Assembly (NCBI GenBank): GCA_009760855.2
Contig: WPIO01000003.1
Coordinates: forward strand, 3,222,001-3,286,000
Length of the DNA stretch: 64,000 bases
Reading direction: 5' to 3'
Origin: Cristatella mucedo
Lineage: Eukaryota; Bryozoa; Phylactolaemata; Cristatellidae
The position numbers and the translations under genes are program-made. Positions 53,340 to 64,000 of this stretch are shown piece by piece (the stretch's first letter is position 1; each line of letters opens with the position of its first letter). The notes beneath the pieces are model-generated. The model did not search any database. It had not been told where the DNA came from and worked only from the letters and a program-made list of their open reading frames with translations.

Positions 53340-53880
53340 GACTTGGGTTAAATGTTGGGCAGGGGGGGAGACAAATTTAAGGAAGCGAAGCCCCAGCAGC
53401 GGCAAAGATTTAGTCGGTGTCTAAGGCTGCGAGTGTCAGAAGCACCGATGCCAGAGGAAAGCGAAGTGTCAGAGTGCACCTGAGTGCCCGAGCAGCCGGG
53501 AGCAAACCGAGAGGATTCACGGAAGCGTCAACGAAGACTGAGATTCAGTCGGCCAGTTAGCCAGAGACACCTGCCGGGCTTGTGCCTTCGCCACGCTGGG
53601 ATAGCGGCAGGCACCTTCTCCCTCTTACAGCGACGGCAGGAGTTTTTCAGTCATTTGTTCGGCTGAAATCGAGGGAGACGGACAGTGAGCTACAGACACA
53701 CGTTCGAATAAGAGCAGGCGGTGGTAGTTGTCGTTCCGAGCATGTGGCAAAGGTAAAGTCTTCGGAAGTTCATGGAATGGGTCTTCGTTGGAGCGCCATT
53801 CGGGCACCAATAATTTTGGCTGAGCCACATGGAGCCTGAACCGACGACGATAGTTACTTCCTCTTTCACAGAACCCGCAA
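53340..53880. other. GC-rich island, unidentified
   Basis: Much more GC-rich than the flanks, with open frames in both directions (53582-53839 plus, 53625-53828 minus) as expected from composition. It could be a 5' leader or LTR of a retroelement, or a CpG-rich promoter; no diagnostic motif seen. Confidence 0.35.
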
Positions 53881-54864
53881 ATACAGGGTGACGCCGGCGC
53901 GATTTTTTTGGCTAGTGTTTACAAAGAATGTAGGGATACTACACAGCTAGACTAGCTGCATTTGCGAAAAAAGTTAAATAAAATCTCCTACTTACACTTT
54001 GTATCACGGTCCTCTTCATTCTACAACCTGGCCACCATTGTGGTAACGGCAAATAGGTTTGCAAAATAAACTCTGTCAACAAGGTGCACTACTTATTGCG
54101 GATTTCGTGCACCAAACCGTAACTAGGTGATTTGATGCGCCGCTTGTCAACCAGCTGGGTACGCCTCTTCAACTGACTGTTCGGCGTTACTCTAGGAAAT
54201 TAATTAATCTTTCCAAAACTCCCAAAAGTGTTGACTATCATTGAAGAGCCTATTCTTTAAATAGTCGGCTACCCTAGGGGTGGTCTACTATATTCGCAAT
54301 TGTTGGCTTCCCTAAAGAGAGGAGGTTGCCGAGTTAGCAATTGCTACAGATGATGTCTATGAGCCTCAGTCGCTGTCTGTTGCTTCAGAACACTACTGGC
54401 TTTTTCTCTATGACTACGAGGATTTAAGCTTGCGAGTAGGCCATGCATAAGTCATCATCATTTGCCGGCCACATCAGGCTGCTGGCTGGACTAGATTAAT
54501 AATATTCATAATTTACTAGGTCGAAATTCCCCAGGTAGTCCAAGCTCACATCTGCTAACAGCTTGAAGACCAAGTGGCCTTCCGCCTTTTGTGAAAACTT
54601 GTCCAAGGTACTGCATGCTGTTTTTCATAAAAGTTTTTCTTCACACCATTCCTGTATTGAAGGTATGTTATAATACCTATTGGAACTTATCCACGCACAT
54701 GCCTTCATATTTATTTTGGTGTACTCTACTTGTTTATGGACGATAGGAATGTGCAACAACTTAACGGCCAAAATCCTTGCTCAAGACTCACATCGATTCC
54801 TGCTGCTACAACTCAGAGTTTGATGCTTACAATGTACTGGTAAAAGCAGGGTTCAAGCCCGGGA
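53881..54864. other. unassigned sequence
   Basis: No supported gene. Confidence 0.4.
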
Positions 54865-54924
54865 GTTACAGTGCTCGTTCTTCGCGAGCCTAGTCTCAGG
54901 CTGGGTTCGAGTCCTGCTGTGACA
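54865..54924 (+). mobile_element. tRNA-like head with perfect B-box
   Basis: GTTACAG at 54865-54871 can pair with CTGTGAC at 54917-54923 as a 7-bp acceptor-like stem, and GGTTCGAGTCC at about 54904-54914 is a perfect B-box. The D arm is missing and the anticodon arm is weak, so it is not a functional tRNA; more likely a deleted tRNA or SINE head. Confidence 0.55.
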
Positions 54925-54934
54925 ATCACTAATT

Positions 54935-55515
54935 GGCTGCCGACCTATTGGTATGCACTGGTTATCAGTCAAGCAACGGATTGACTTCAAGGTTTTGTCG
55001 CTCACTTTTAGGTCCCTTCATTCTATGGCTCCAGCCTATCTCTGCGACATACTCCCCCATCAGGCCAAGCATCGTACCACCCGCTTTTCGGAATCCAACA
55101 GTCTAGAAATACCTCATACAAACCTCAAATCCTTTGGAGACCGTGCATTTAGTTCGTATGCTCCCAAAGCCTGGAACTCCCTCCCGACCTGCGTCAGAAC
55201 ATCCCCTGACCTGACCACATTTAAAAAGAACTTAAAAACACACCTATTTAGGACAGCATTTAGTGGGTCCCATTGATTCATCCTTCACGTGCTCATGCGT
55301 GCTGACACTGTGCATGCTGCCACTAACCACATTTGCATGCTGACCCTGTGCATGTCATGCCTAACCATGTTATTCATTTTGTTTGTTTTTCATGCGTGAT
55401 TTTACTCACCATTTAATATTGTATTTCCCTTTGCAGCAAATGTAAAGCGCCTAGAAAGAGATTGAGTTCTCTGAGGGTGCTTTATCAAGGACATTATTAT
55501 TATTATTATTACTAT
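54935..55515 (+). mobile_element. NLR-A 3' end, young copy with open C-terminal frame
   Basis: The uninterrupted frame 54953-55276 reads MHWLSVKQRIDFKVLSLTF, RSLHSMAPAYLCDILPHQAK, FGDRAFSSYAPKAWNSLPTC and LTTFKKNLKTHLFRTAFSG: the family's C-terminal domain, stop at 55274-55276. The UTR follows, with the 'gctgacactgtgcatgctgc' words, 'ttgcagcaaatgtaaagcgc', the hairpin at about 55442-55485 and (ATT)n to about 55515. 5' truncated at the start of the domain. It serves as the reference for the family's 3' end in this window. Confidence 0.92.
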
Positions 55516-57921
55516 TATTAATTGCCTCCACTGCATTCGCTAGCATTCTTATCTGATCAAAGACTGCTCACAAATTCCGACGCAGTTCAACACACGGCAG
55601 TGCACAGACATTAATTGAAACACAGAGCCTAAACATAGGACACTTAAAAAGTGAAAATTGAAATATCTGCCAGATCCCGCTCTACTCTTCAGGTCAATTC
55701 AACTTCAGCTATCAACCGCCTGAAAAATTTACATAATTATCGTGATTATGGCAACCGCTCTCGACTTTTTCCTAACCGGAATGGCCAGGTTACAGCTTGC
55801 CATACTGAAGGAACAGTCAGTTAACTTCGGTGGCAGCCTTAATTAAGGCAATTTTCTTCGGAATGCATGAACGGCAAAGGCAACGAAGGAAAGTTTTAAA
55901 AGACTATGCGGCCTAACGTCAATATTTTTTTAATTTTAAAGCACGCGGCCTGTTATGTGAATTTACAGTAAAAAGTGCTTAAGAAGCATTACAGTGTAGA
56001 GGGCAGTAAGTAGTCCTTGCACGACCATGCCTCAAGGCGTCATTAATGGTGCCACTGAAAGGCTCTGTAACCTTTGGACAAGTTTTCAATGTAATGAGTT
56101 ATTCTCCACAATGCGGATCGATCAAAATTAAGCTTGATACGTTTGATTTGTCACATGTATTTCAATGCTGGGTTCAAAATAATTTCTGTATCACGCATTT
56201 TCTTCTGTTGGTGTCGAACACTTTTCCGTGATTATACTTGCTGAAATGAGTACATTATGGCTAACCAAATGAATATTTTCTTTTCAACCTATAAAATACA
56301 ATTTAGTACTCTTAGGAAATTATAGAATTATTTTCATATTACTTGTGGCGGTGCCAAAGTTCTGTTCTTTTTCTTGCAGCAAATGTATGAACTATTCATT
56401 CGCGTACCGGGTTACCTTTCAACCCATTAGTAAGTGGATTCGCTATGCATTGTTTTGTAGTCTATGGTGTATACCAAAGCAAGGAATAACACTGCTCTCC
56501 GGATCAAATGGTTATCAGCTGCTGGAATACTTGCTAATGAGAGCAATCCATACTGCAGCAGATGGTAATCTCACTGAAATTAACTAGATAAATAAATATA
56601 AAAAATAACTGATTATAAATACGTTATGTGTATAGCACACTAATATAACGTAATGTTTACCCGTATGTTTTACACATGCATCTCGGCTCAAGCCTAATAT
56701 TCGGGTGGTTAAAGGCGAGCAAGTTAGCCCTGAAAAAACCAGGACTGCGTACAAATGTTAGTAATATGATTAACAGCTTGTTTAGCCTTTATAACTGTGA
56801 GGTCCTAGGATCAATATCGGCAGCATTAGCACCCTAAATTTCTCCTTACGAATCAACTCAACGGTGCTAATGTAATATATATGCAGTCGATAATCAGACA
56901 GCATATAAACTAGTATGGATCTTACCTCTTGAAAATAGCTCGAAAAGAGTCCATGGGAAATCAGTTGGTAACTCTCAATAAGTGACAGGTAACAAAAACA
57001 CTCCAACGAGACCCAGTACTGAAGATAAAACTGCGGTTTAATCAAATTTAGTTCTATTTTGAAATTATATGACGGTATGAAATATAAAGCTGATATTTCA
57101 TCAGACATGTAATTTTAAGTTTCAGCTATTTTACATATCTTAGCTGTCACTTTTAGGATGCTATTATCACTCATTTAGCTTTCTTTCCCTGAAAAAACGC
57201 TTTACCGTAGTGCCACGGGTTTAAGATCGTATACCATCTATAAACCGATGTGCCTTTTGTGGTAACAGAGCTTGGATCTACTACAAACAATGTTCACTCC
57301 ACAATAGGACTACTTAGCTGTACTTTGCAAGATATCAGAATCCAATTTGGAGAGCCCGAAGCTCAATGGTTAATTCACACAGTGCGGTGATAGCGTCTTT
57401 TAAAAGTGAAGCGAAAGCATGAATTTGCGATAACGAATACAGGCTACTTAGGAATAACGTTGTTTATTTATTCATGTGAACCTTTAGAGCAAAGTTTCAA
57501 TAATATTTGAAGAGACGACATTGAACTTAACATAGAAGAGGCACTGCCCCGAAGGGCTCCGCAGGCACCTCTTAGAGAATTTGTACACTGCATTGCTTCA
57601 GAGTATAAATCTGAGTGCCGGCAGTCACACCCGCACTCCTTTTCTTATACCTGACCCACGTGGTTCCTGAATTGTAACAGTTTGCCAAAAGGCACATTAC
57701 CAAGTGAGTCTCTTTTGGGAAAGTTTAAACTGTTTCTTTGGAGCAACAAATTAGGGATGCTTCCCTCGAAAAATAGTCACGGCAAAATGTCTACGAACAG
57801 CGTGCAAGCACCTTTGCAGCCATTCACCCACAATAAAGACAATTAAAATAGAACAGCCTCACTAGGGCAATGTGCCTTACAACTGAGCGTCCGCACGGCT
57901 CACTGGGGTTTGGCTAGGTTA
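55516..57921. other. unassigned sequence
   Basis: Upstream exons of CTHRC1-like set B might lie here, but none is convincing. The frames at 56046-56231, 56345-56587 and 56782-57108 (minus) have no recognised domain. Confidence 0.35.
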
Positions 57922-58110
57922 AACTAACCACACTTGCATGCTGACCCTTTGTGTGTCAATCCTAACGATGTTATTCGTGTTGTTTAACAAGCATAATACC
58001 ACGCACCATTCGATCGTGTTTCCGTTGCAGCAAATGCAAAGCGCCTTGAAAGAGATTGAGTTGTCCGGGGAAACTTTATCAAGTGCATTATTATTATTAT
58101 TATCATTAAG
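57922..58110 (+). mobile_element. NLR-A 3' UTR end
   Basis: 'actaaccacacttgcatgct' then 'ttgcagcaaatgcaaagcgc', the hairpin and (ATT)n to about 58107. No coding part left. Lies just upstream of CTHRC1-like set B. Confidence 0.88.
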
Positions 58111-58249
58111 CTGATTTCTAGCTGAGCGTCTGCGGACCAGAGCTTTTTCATAGCTAGTCGTCCTTAGAATAAAACGGCCGCGTACGAGTGGTCTTTCTTA
58201 ATGCCGGTCACTTATTGATAGAGCTTTCTTTTCCGCTTGAATAGCACCA

Positions 58250-58393
58250 TTTTTTTGGTCAAAATCAGTGCATAATTTTACTGAAGGTTCGTCACCATTA
58301 ACGGAACAGAGTGCAATCCAAAAGTCGAATTTATAATTGGAATGTTAAATTACTCCAACCAAAACGCCAAGCACAACCACAAGACAAGGACAA
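58250..58393 (+). pseudogene. CTHRC1-like exon, set B, upstream part, frame damaged
   Basis: From 58291 the frame reads FVTINGTECNPKVEFIIGM and NHKTRT, matching YVTFNGTECTDPATIEITSY of set A. The donor ACAA|GTAAGA after 58393 is in phase 1 like set A. Upstream, 'ggtcaaaatcagtgc' aligns with 'caagtaaaccagtgc' of set A, but 7 extra bases follow before the FVTINGTEC segment, and the frame carries a TGA at about 58285. Either the exon is pseudogenised or a new 3' splice site (for example ctgaag|GTTCG) shortened it. The later part and the next exon remain open, so partial function cannot be excluded. Confidence 0.55.
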
Positions 58394-58545
58394 GTAAGAG
58401 CATTTGGTTTTAGCTTGATATTATTGCTTAATAATATTTTGAGCATGTCCATAGCTCTCACCAATTTGCGCCTTTTTAGGCCTAAGATTAAACCTACATG
58501 TTTTATGGTTGCTGCATTTTCTCGTTACCCTGCGGTCCATTTTAG
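58394..58545 (+). other. 152-base phase-1 intron of CTHRC1-like set B
   Basis: GTAAGAGC at the start and CCATTTTAG at the end. Same position and phase as the 4.2-kb intron of set A. Confidence 0.7.
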
Positions 58546-58713
58546 TGGAGGGCTTGTGCTATAACCTATCGACGGGTGGTTATAACATTTCGGTTCGAGT
58601 AGGATTCTGTATCAACTACGTTACTGCTCAACCTAAGACATACACAGGATATTATTCAAGTGTATCAAGATTTATAGTGGATGAGGTCATGATTGTATCT
58701 ACAGTACAAGCAG
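58546..58713 (+). CDS. CTHRC1-like exon, set B, C-terminal part
   Basis: The acceptor TCCATTTTAG|TGGAGG and donor GCAG|GTAAGA at 58713/58714 bound a 168-base phase 1-1 exon. Joined to the A of the upstream exon it reads MEGLCYNLSTGGYNISVRVG, FCINYVTAQPKTYTGYY, SSVSRFIVDEVMIVSTVQA. The G-C-N, TG and SVSR-I--E positions match the CTHRC1 C-terminus closely, better than set A does. As in set A, the exon goes on to another phase-1 donor, past the point where vertebrate proteins stop. No downstream exon found by 60 kb. Confidence 0.8.
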
Positions 58714-59514
58714 GTAAGAAAAGATTGTATTCGTTCTTTGTAGATCCAGAGTGAAGTTGTTTACCAATTAACCGTACGTGCTTAACTTTACATTATTCAG
58801 TGGATAAAAAAAACAGGATTCCTACCGTAACCGCCAGACCAGCGTTTCTCCTCGCATGTTTTCGCATGTTTGTCGGATAGTGATATTTTTCTTGCGTTAA
58901 TGCTCTAGTAATGTATTTATTAGCAGCCATTTTAAAAGCTCTGGGATTTATATTTGAGTATCATAAGGAGCTAATCAGGAGATATATATTAATACTACTA
59001 GTACCGATAGCCTTCTTGGGAATATTCATTATTATTTTTATGGAAACATTAGCACGCGTCAGTAAATTTACCTACTGAAACGACACTTCACCGGCTGCAA
59101 ATAAATATTGCAGCCGTTTTGCCAGTAGCACAGGAGCTTTTCTCTTGAGTATCTTTAGGACCTATGACTCCAGTGATCATCACCTGCACTTGATAAGAAG
59201 CCTCTGCTATCAACTATAAAGAGTCCATACGCTTCATCTCATGTTATGACAATGAAATACATATTTTCATTATTGACCAGATATTATCTCGTGCATTCAC
59301 CTGGACGTTTGTCACACTAATCAGTGACCAAGTATCCCTCACATACGGAAACATAGTCTCAATCCTATAAATAAATAAAATTTCTGTGATCTCGTTTGCG
59401 TCACTTTCTACTTAGAAAACCTGATAATCTTTTAATGGAGAAGACTGGTGGCGGCTTTGAGTGAGTAACAGAAAATTGTCCTGCCACATACTCCCCTGTA
59501 TTAGGTGTCATGTT
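58714..59514. other. unassigned, presumed intron
   Basis: AT-rich; nothing recognised. Confidence 0.4.
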
Positions 59515-60350
59515 ACAAAAGTGACTTTTCATTAGATGACTAGATCAGCTCCACAGTCACATCCACCTACTGTTAGCTACTTAACATTGCTAAAATTTGG
59601 GCTTGCTTACACACAGATACCACTTCTACCTTGTCCACACGTGTACGACATCCGGTCTCAACTTCAGTAAATAACTACTTGCTTCTCTACCGGCATGTGC
59701 AATCGGGCGCTTTCAGCTGGTGCAAAACCTTGCAGATAGGCTCGTCTGAGGCGTTGTTGCAGCTGCCACATCACACCCCATCTCGCCCCCTGCACTGGCT
59801 TCAAGTCAAGCAGCACATCGCCTTCAAGGATTTGTTATGTAACTTTAGGTCCCTGGCTTCTAATACTCCAATCTACCTATTGGATCTACTTCCCACCAGG
59901 CTAAACATCTTCCGACCAGCTTTTTTGAATCTAATTGTTTACCTATTCTTCGTACGCACCTATAATCTTGTGGAGGCCATGCCTTTAGTTCGAATGCTCC
60001 CAAAGCATTGAATTCACTCGGTGATTTTCATCACTACATCTCCTGACGTGACCACGTTGAAAAAGAAACTAAAACGCATCCATTTAGATCAGTGTTTAGT
60101 GGGTCACAGTGATTTGTAATGCACATGCTTGTTTTGCGTTGACACTGTGCATGCTGCCACTAACCACACCTGCATGCTGACCCTGTGAATGTCACCTCTA
60201 ACCATGTAGTTCTTGTCATTGATTGTGCATACTACCAGCTTTCATTAGATCGTGCTTTCTCATTTGCAGCAAATATATAGTGGCTAGAAAAATATTGAGT
60301 TCTCTGAGGGCACTAGGTCATATATATGCGAATATAATAATTATTATTAA
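59515..60350 (+). mobile_element. NLR-A 3' part
   Basis: Starts in the RT end ('agctccacagtcacatccac' is the complement order of the minus copies). Frame 59631-60011 includes LHWLQVKQHIAFKDLLCNF and NTPIYLLDLLPTRLNIF; then a shift, and the 'ctgacactgtgcatgctgcc'-type UTR words at about 60135. The hairpin is partly decayed at about 60280-60315, with an AT-rich tail to 60350. Confidence 0.82.
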
Positions 60351-61361
60351 ATGATGGTTCGCTGTCAAGCTGTGGCTAAATTTGGTCTGAACAATTCCTT
60401 ACTCTACATTCAAAAGCATTTTCATATTTTGTCGATAATTTATCTTATATTCTGATATATTTGGCTACTTGCAGGATAAATTAGTCTAGCAGAAAAATAA
60501 AAAGCTCAAATTGCAACAAAACGGCTAACAGCTAAAGATATTTTTGCCATTATTATAGTTTTACCTGTGAATTTATTATGGAATTCTGAGTAATAAAATA
60601 TAGGCACTGGCAGACGAGAGTTTCTGATATATTTTCAAGGCCGAATATTGCAAAATATTGTTTAATTTGAGTAAGCTATGAGCTAAAAAAGATAAATGCA
60701 TTTCCTACGGCCGGAATCAACTATTTTAAACTCCTTTTGTCGCATCGCATGCAGGCTGTAGTTAAAATCCTATGAATCACTAGTGTTGAATTCACGATAA
60801 ATTAAAGTTAAAGAATGTCTCTGGAATAGTATAATTTCTAGAGAGTAATTTTGTCAGCATTTAGCCGTTAATGCTTTACCAACAGCTTTGTACCCTTGCG
60901 GATACAGTTTCTGTTTCCGTATTTGTGCTTTAATTATGTCATTTTGAACATAAGTAATAACGATACATTTGTGAAGCTAGCTATGACTTATGGTGCCAAG
61001 AATACCATAGTAGAAATAACACTTGGTAGCACCCATGCTGAACAATCACAATCGAAATTGGAATTGCAATAGGTCATTTCTTCCGAAAGGCTGATAGAGT
61101 AATTTCAACTTATTGCTGCCCTATGATAGCATGATTTGCTTGCCATATATTTTATTCGTCCTAATAATTGGCGTAAGTTCTGGAGATTTTGAGATAGTTT
61201 CAGCTCATCTAGCAGAATTTCTATGCTGCAGCTTAAATATACAAATGAATAAGTAAACACCTTTCAATGCATGAAACGTAATTTGCTAGTTGTAGGCTGA
61301 AGTTAGCCAGTATCGTGAGTAAGATTATTATTTTACTGTCAAGCGTATCGGTCTTTCAAAG
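60351..61361. other. unassigned AT-rich sequence
   Basis: Nothing recognised. Confidence 0.4.
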
Positions 61362-61493
61362 CTGACTGCATGCTGCCACTTTAACAATACAGTGTCAACA
61401 GTCGACGGAAAAATTTTCAAACTGCCTTTTTTCAACTTCGCTTATTACTCTTGGTACGCCATCAACAATAATAACCACACGGGCACCGTCAAG
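61362..61493 (+). CDS. possible exon of unknown identity
   Basis: An acceptor-like TTTCAAAG before 61362 and donor TCAAG|GTAGGTG after 61493 bound 44 open codons in phase 0-0: LTACCHFNNTVSTVDGKIFK, then LPFFNFAYYSWYAINNNN and HTGTVK. It has adjacent cysteines, NNT and NHT glycosylation-type sites and a strand-like alternation, which suits an extracellular domain. No family recognised. The polypyrimidine tract is weak, so it may be chance. Confidence 0.25.
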
Positions 61494-62283
61494 GTAGGTG
61501 ATAAATCGGCAGCTATTGCTTGAACTGCTGATGTCGCCTCAGAATTATATGCTTTGTCACTGCCTATCGGAAGGCTACTTTGTTAACCAGCCTGCTAACT
61601 GTATCTGTTCGATTGGTTATTTCCATCATTCGCATACGATCACAAGACATCTCAATTAATTCATTGAATTATTGTAATTATTTTAGATTCAATTAATCAT
61701 ATTAATGTCCGGTTAATCTATATTTTACAAAGGGGACATTCCATTTGAACAAAAGCGACTATTTACCAGATGATTCCCAAGCATGATATTTGCTTACCAA
61801 ACTGGTCTATCTGACCCTTTCACTGTGGCAAAATAAAACCTACAATGTTTTAATTTACACTTCACAAAAATGACCATTATTTTTAAAGTGAAATTCCGAA
61901 TATCTGTAAAATTTTGTTATGAAACTACTAAAATCCGACCACCGGGACAGCGAAATATACCTCAAGGTATACTACAGCAAATGAGTCTCTTTAAACTATC
62001 TTCCAACTATACTACATTTAATGGGTGTTTCTAAACTATCGTCAAACAATGATTATCTCCATGGGGGTAGCACTATGAAGAATTATAGACGCAGGTAATT
62101 AACTTTATTATTTCAAAGTTCTTCTTTAAATAAAATTGCTCACATACTAGATATGACAATTAACAGACTGCAACCTTTCAAAAAGAGGGGGCATTGTGCA
62201 CGCTGTAAGTCCGGTCAACTCCTATATCATTATATTAACGGAAGAATTTTCTGTACTGGGTATAGAGCTCATTTTGGACCAAA
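61494..62283. other. unassigned sequence
   Basis: Nothing recognised. A loose pair of similar words occurs near 61945-62040 ('actac...aaatgagtctctttaaactatc' and 'actac...aatgggtgtttctaaactatc'). Confidence 0.4.
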
Positions 62284-62530
62284 CCAGAGGCGGAGCTAGG
62301 GGTGGTGGCAATGATGGCAGCTGCCACAACTAACTGCGAGGCAGGGAGCCGAGTCTGCCACTCGGTCGGGCGGCCAGTGGCAGTGCTTTTGCGGCAGCTA
62401 TCTCCTTGGTACTTGGACAGACTGCACGACACCCACAGGCGCTGGGGAGACGCACAAGACAATTTTTTACAAGAGGGCTCCTCCCCAGAAGTTGGCGTTT
62501 CAATCCTGGCTTCACCTTTAGATAACTCAA
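62284..62530. mobile_element. GC-rich non-autonomous element, hAT-like, copy 2
   Basis: Starts CAGAGGCGGAGCTAGGGGTG, a hAT-style end, and finishes near 'tcctggcttcacctttag', whose reverse complement (aaggtgaagccagga) is a rough inverted partner. The middle shares 'gggagccgagtctgcc', 'ggcggccagtggc', 'ccttggtacttggacagactgcac' and 'gggctcctccccag' in order with 46262-46550. No transposase; an 8-bp target duplication was not evident. Confidence 0.5.
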
Positions 62531-64000
62531 GCAGTGAAAAACGCTGGGCACACCAAAATTAACGACAGCAATCTAGGTTCTTACTTTCAAACGTCGATCG
62601 AACATACTAATCGTTATTTGTAGCTTAAATGGTGAAAATGACAGTGCGATCTACAGTACTAACTCCTTTAAAAACGTTACCAGCATTGATGAATTCACTC
62701 AAGAACATATGGAATATCTGTGTCATGCCAGTCGAGGAGCATCGGCATGATTGTTTCGTCTACAATAACCATCCCGCTTAAACACAGGCTATATATTGTT
62801 CTCAGCCCCATCTTTGGTTTGGGAATATCATCTACGCTGAGCAAGGGTTTTAAGAAGCAGTCAAACCTTTACATTTATAAAGGTAGACAGTCATAAGAAA
62901 GCAGAAGGAGCATGTCTGGCTTATCGACCTCTTCACGAGCACTTCGTTAGTTCAGGGGGTCATGGCCCTTTAACCCAACCTTTTAAAGGTAAATGCCAAT
63001 AATTTAGGTTCTCAACAAGCTTGAATATTTCATAATGCTAACGAAGAAGGAAGCTAAGATAATATTTCAGTATTTAGATATGTATTGGCTATTGAAGTAC
63101 AAATGAACAATGTCAGCTGTGTGCACCTAAATGCTAACAAATATCGAGTGAAGTCAGAAACTATGTCTGGATTTTAACTGACTGATAATAAAATGGTAGA
63201 TAAAAGTTTGGCCCTTTTAACAGCCTCATTTATATATATATGCTGTGGAGCCTTAGCGGCTGTTATCCAGCTTGCATTATAAAATAAGTAATTGTCTACA
63301 GCTTCATTCGTGACCGGAATTGAGCATTTTGGAGACTGAGCTCCAAAAGAACTAAGAGTCGATCAAAGTGCATTACAAAATGAACGCTGTGTATGAATCC
63401 ATAAAAAGGCTTAGTGACTTGCATAGTATGATGTTTATATATGTATGCATAAGCTGGCAAGTATCATGCTTGGACCAGTAACAAAAAGCAAACACGAAGT
63501 TACACAGCGACATCGGTGATTAGGACCACTGGCTCATAGCTCTGCACTTGCTTATCTCAGTGGTCAAGTGGTGCTAGCCTAGGCAAATTTCATGATGTAT
63601 ATATTTAGCAACTTAAATCGTGTGCTCGAGCTGCATATCCTATACATAGTGCTTCAATGGAGACAGATTCTCTTAAGGCGCTATAAAATAAATTCGATTT
63701 ATTCATTTGTATTTAGCATACACTCAGTTATGCACAGGTGAGACCTAATGCACATTGGAACATGCAAGACACCTTCACTCGGGTAAAGAAAGATTAATTT
63801 GAGCAGGTAGGCATTATGTCTATACTTAATCGAAGCTACGTCAGTGCATGTAGTGATAGTTTCTGAAAGCAAGCTTCAGAGTGTAGGTGCATATCAGCTG
63901 ACGGCTTGATCGCCAAAACATTTATCAAGATTGTTTGCGAAATGAGTAGTTGCTTAGGAGCGTGAAGTGAGAAAGCCAATACTAGGAGCAAGGAGATAGG
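62531..64000. other. unassigned sequence to window end
   Basis: No supported gene. 'ttcttaaggcgctataaaat' near 63672 looks like the 3' end of some other LINE, and 'cccttttaacagcctca' near 63212 resembles the SINE end on the minus strand; both are too short to call. Confidence 0.35.

Noticed and set aside
56380-56429. A 50-base mini-exon (TTTTTCTTGCAG acceptor, ATTA|GTAAGT donor) that might belong to CTHRC1-like set B
   Set aside because: The acceptor word 'ttgcagcaaatgta' is also in the NLR-A 3' UTR, the in-phase is 2 rather than 1, and the peptide KCMNYSFAYRVTFQPI does not align clearly with the domain.

Overview
This window looks like nuclear DNA of a metazoan, most likely an aquatic invertebrate; I cannot name the species. 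It is AT-rich and gene-poor, has no operons or ribosome binding sites, and is full of decayed CR1/L2-type non-LTR retrotransposons, tRNA-derived SINEs, long dinucleotide microsatellites, and a few protein-coding exons with GT/AG splice signals. No bacterial, phage, CRISPR, rRNA or intact tRNA features were seen.

Host genes: two exon sets resemble the C-terminal domain of CTHRC1 (collagen triple helix repeat-containing protein 1), a secreted metazoan protein. Set A is at 36545-36824 and 41030-41173, set B at about 58250-58393 and 58546-58713. In both sets the internal intron is in phase 1 and the last exon ends at another phase-1 donor, so the two are most simply tandem paralogues. Set A is open in frame; the upstream exon of set B appears frame-damaged. 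A signal-peptide plus apple/PAN-like exon lies upstream on the same strand at 8862-9096 and may begin a secreted gene; its link to the CTHRC1-like exons is not shown.

Mobile elements: the dominant family, here called NLR-A, has an APE endonuclease, an RT with a YADD box, a conserved 3' hairpin and an (ATT)n tail. About 20 fragments occur on both strands. The best are 9395-11810 (minus, RT), 12600-13756 (plus, endonuclease joined directly to the 3' UTR), 46710-47048 and 54935-55515 (both plus). A second family, NLR-B, is at 18780-19200, 34905-35640 and 48480-49590. An R2/NeSL-like fragment with a CCHC-like motif and a PD..D endonuclease lies at 27050-28490 (minus). A broken copy of a widespread uncharacterised transposon-associated protein (GDQD-PWA motif) lies at 3655-5090. 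Others are a tRNA-derived SINE family (584-760, 15749-15850, 24862-25035, 37680-37845 and fragments), two related hAT-like non-autonomous elements (46262-46550, 62284-62530) and a 102-bp fold-back (52070-52171).

Simple repeats: a 550-bp polypyrimidine tract (22332-22883), several (GA/TC)n, (TA)n and (TG)n runs, and a degenerate minisatellite of about 20 bp (44700-45197) whose unit starts with a splice-donor-like GTAAGT and which is split by an NLR-A tail.

Layout: 0-8 kb, repeat relics and the GDQD pseudogene; 8.6-9.1 kb, apple exon; 9.4-17.6 kb, three large NLR-A copies; 18-32 kb, microsatellites, R2-like relic and SINE; 34-36 kb, NLR-B; 36.5-41.2 kb, CTHRC1-like set A; 42-49.8 kb, nested NLR-A copies, minisatellite, MITE and NLR-B; 50-55.5 kb, mostly unassigned, fold-back and young NLR-A; 58.2-58.8 kb, CTHRC1-like set B; 59.5-64 kb, relics and unassigned sequence.
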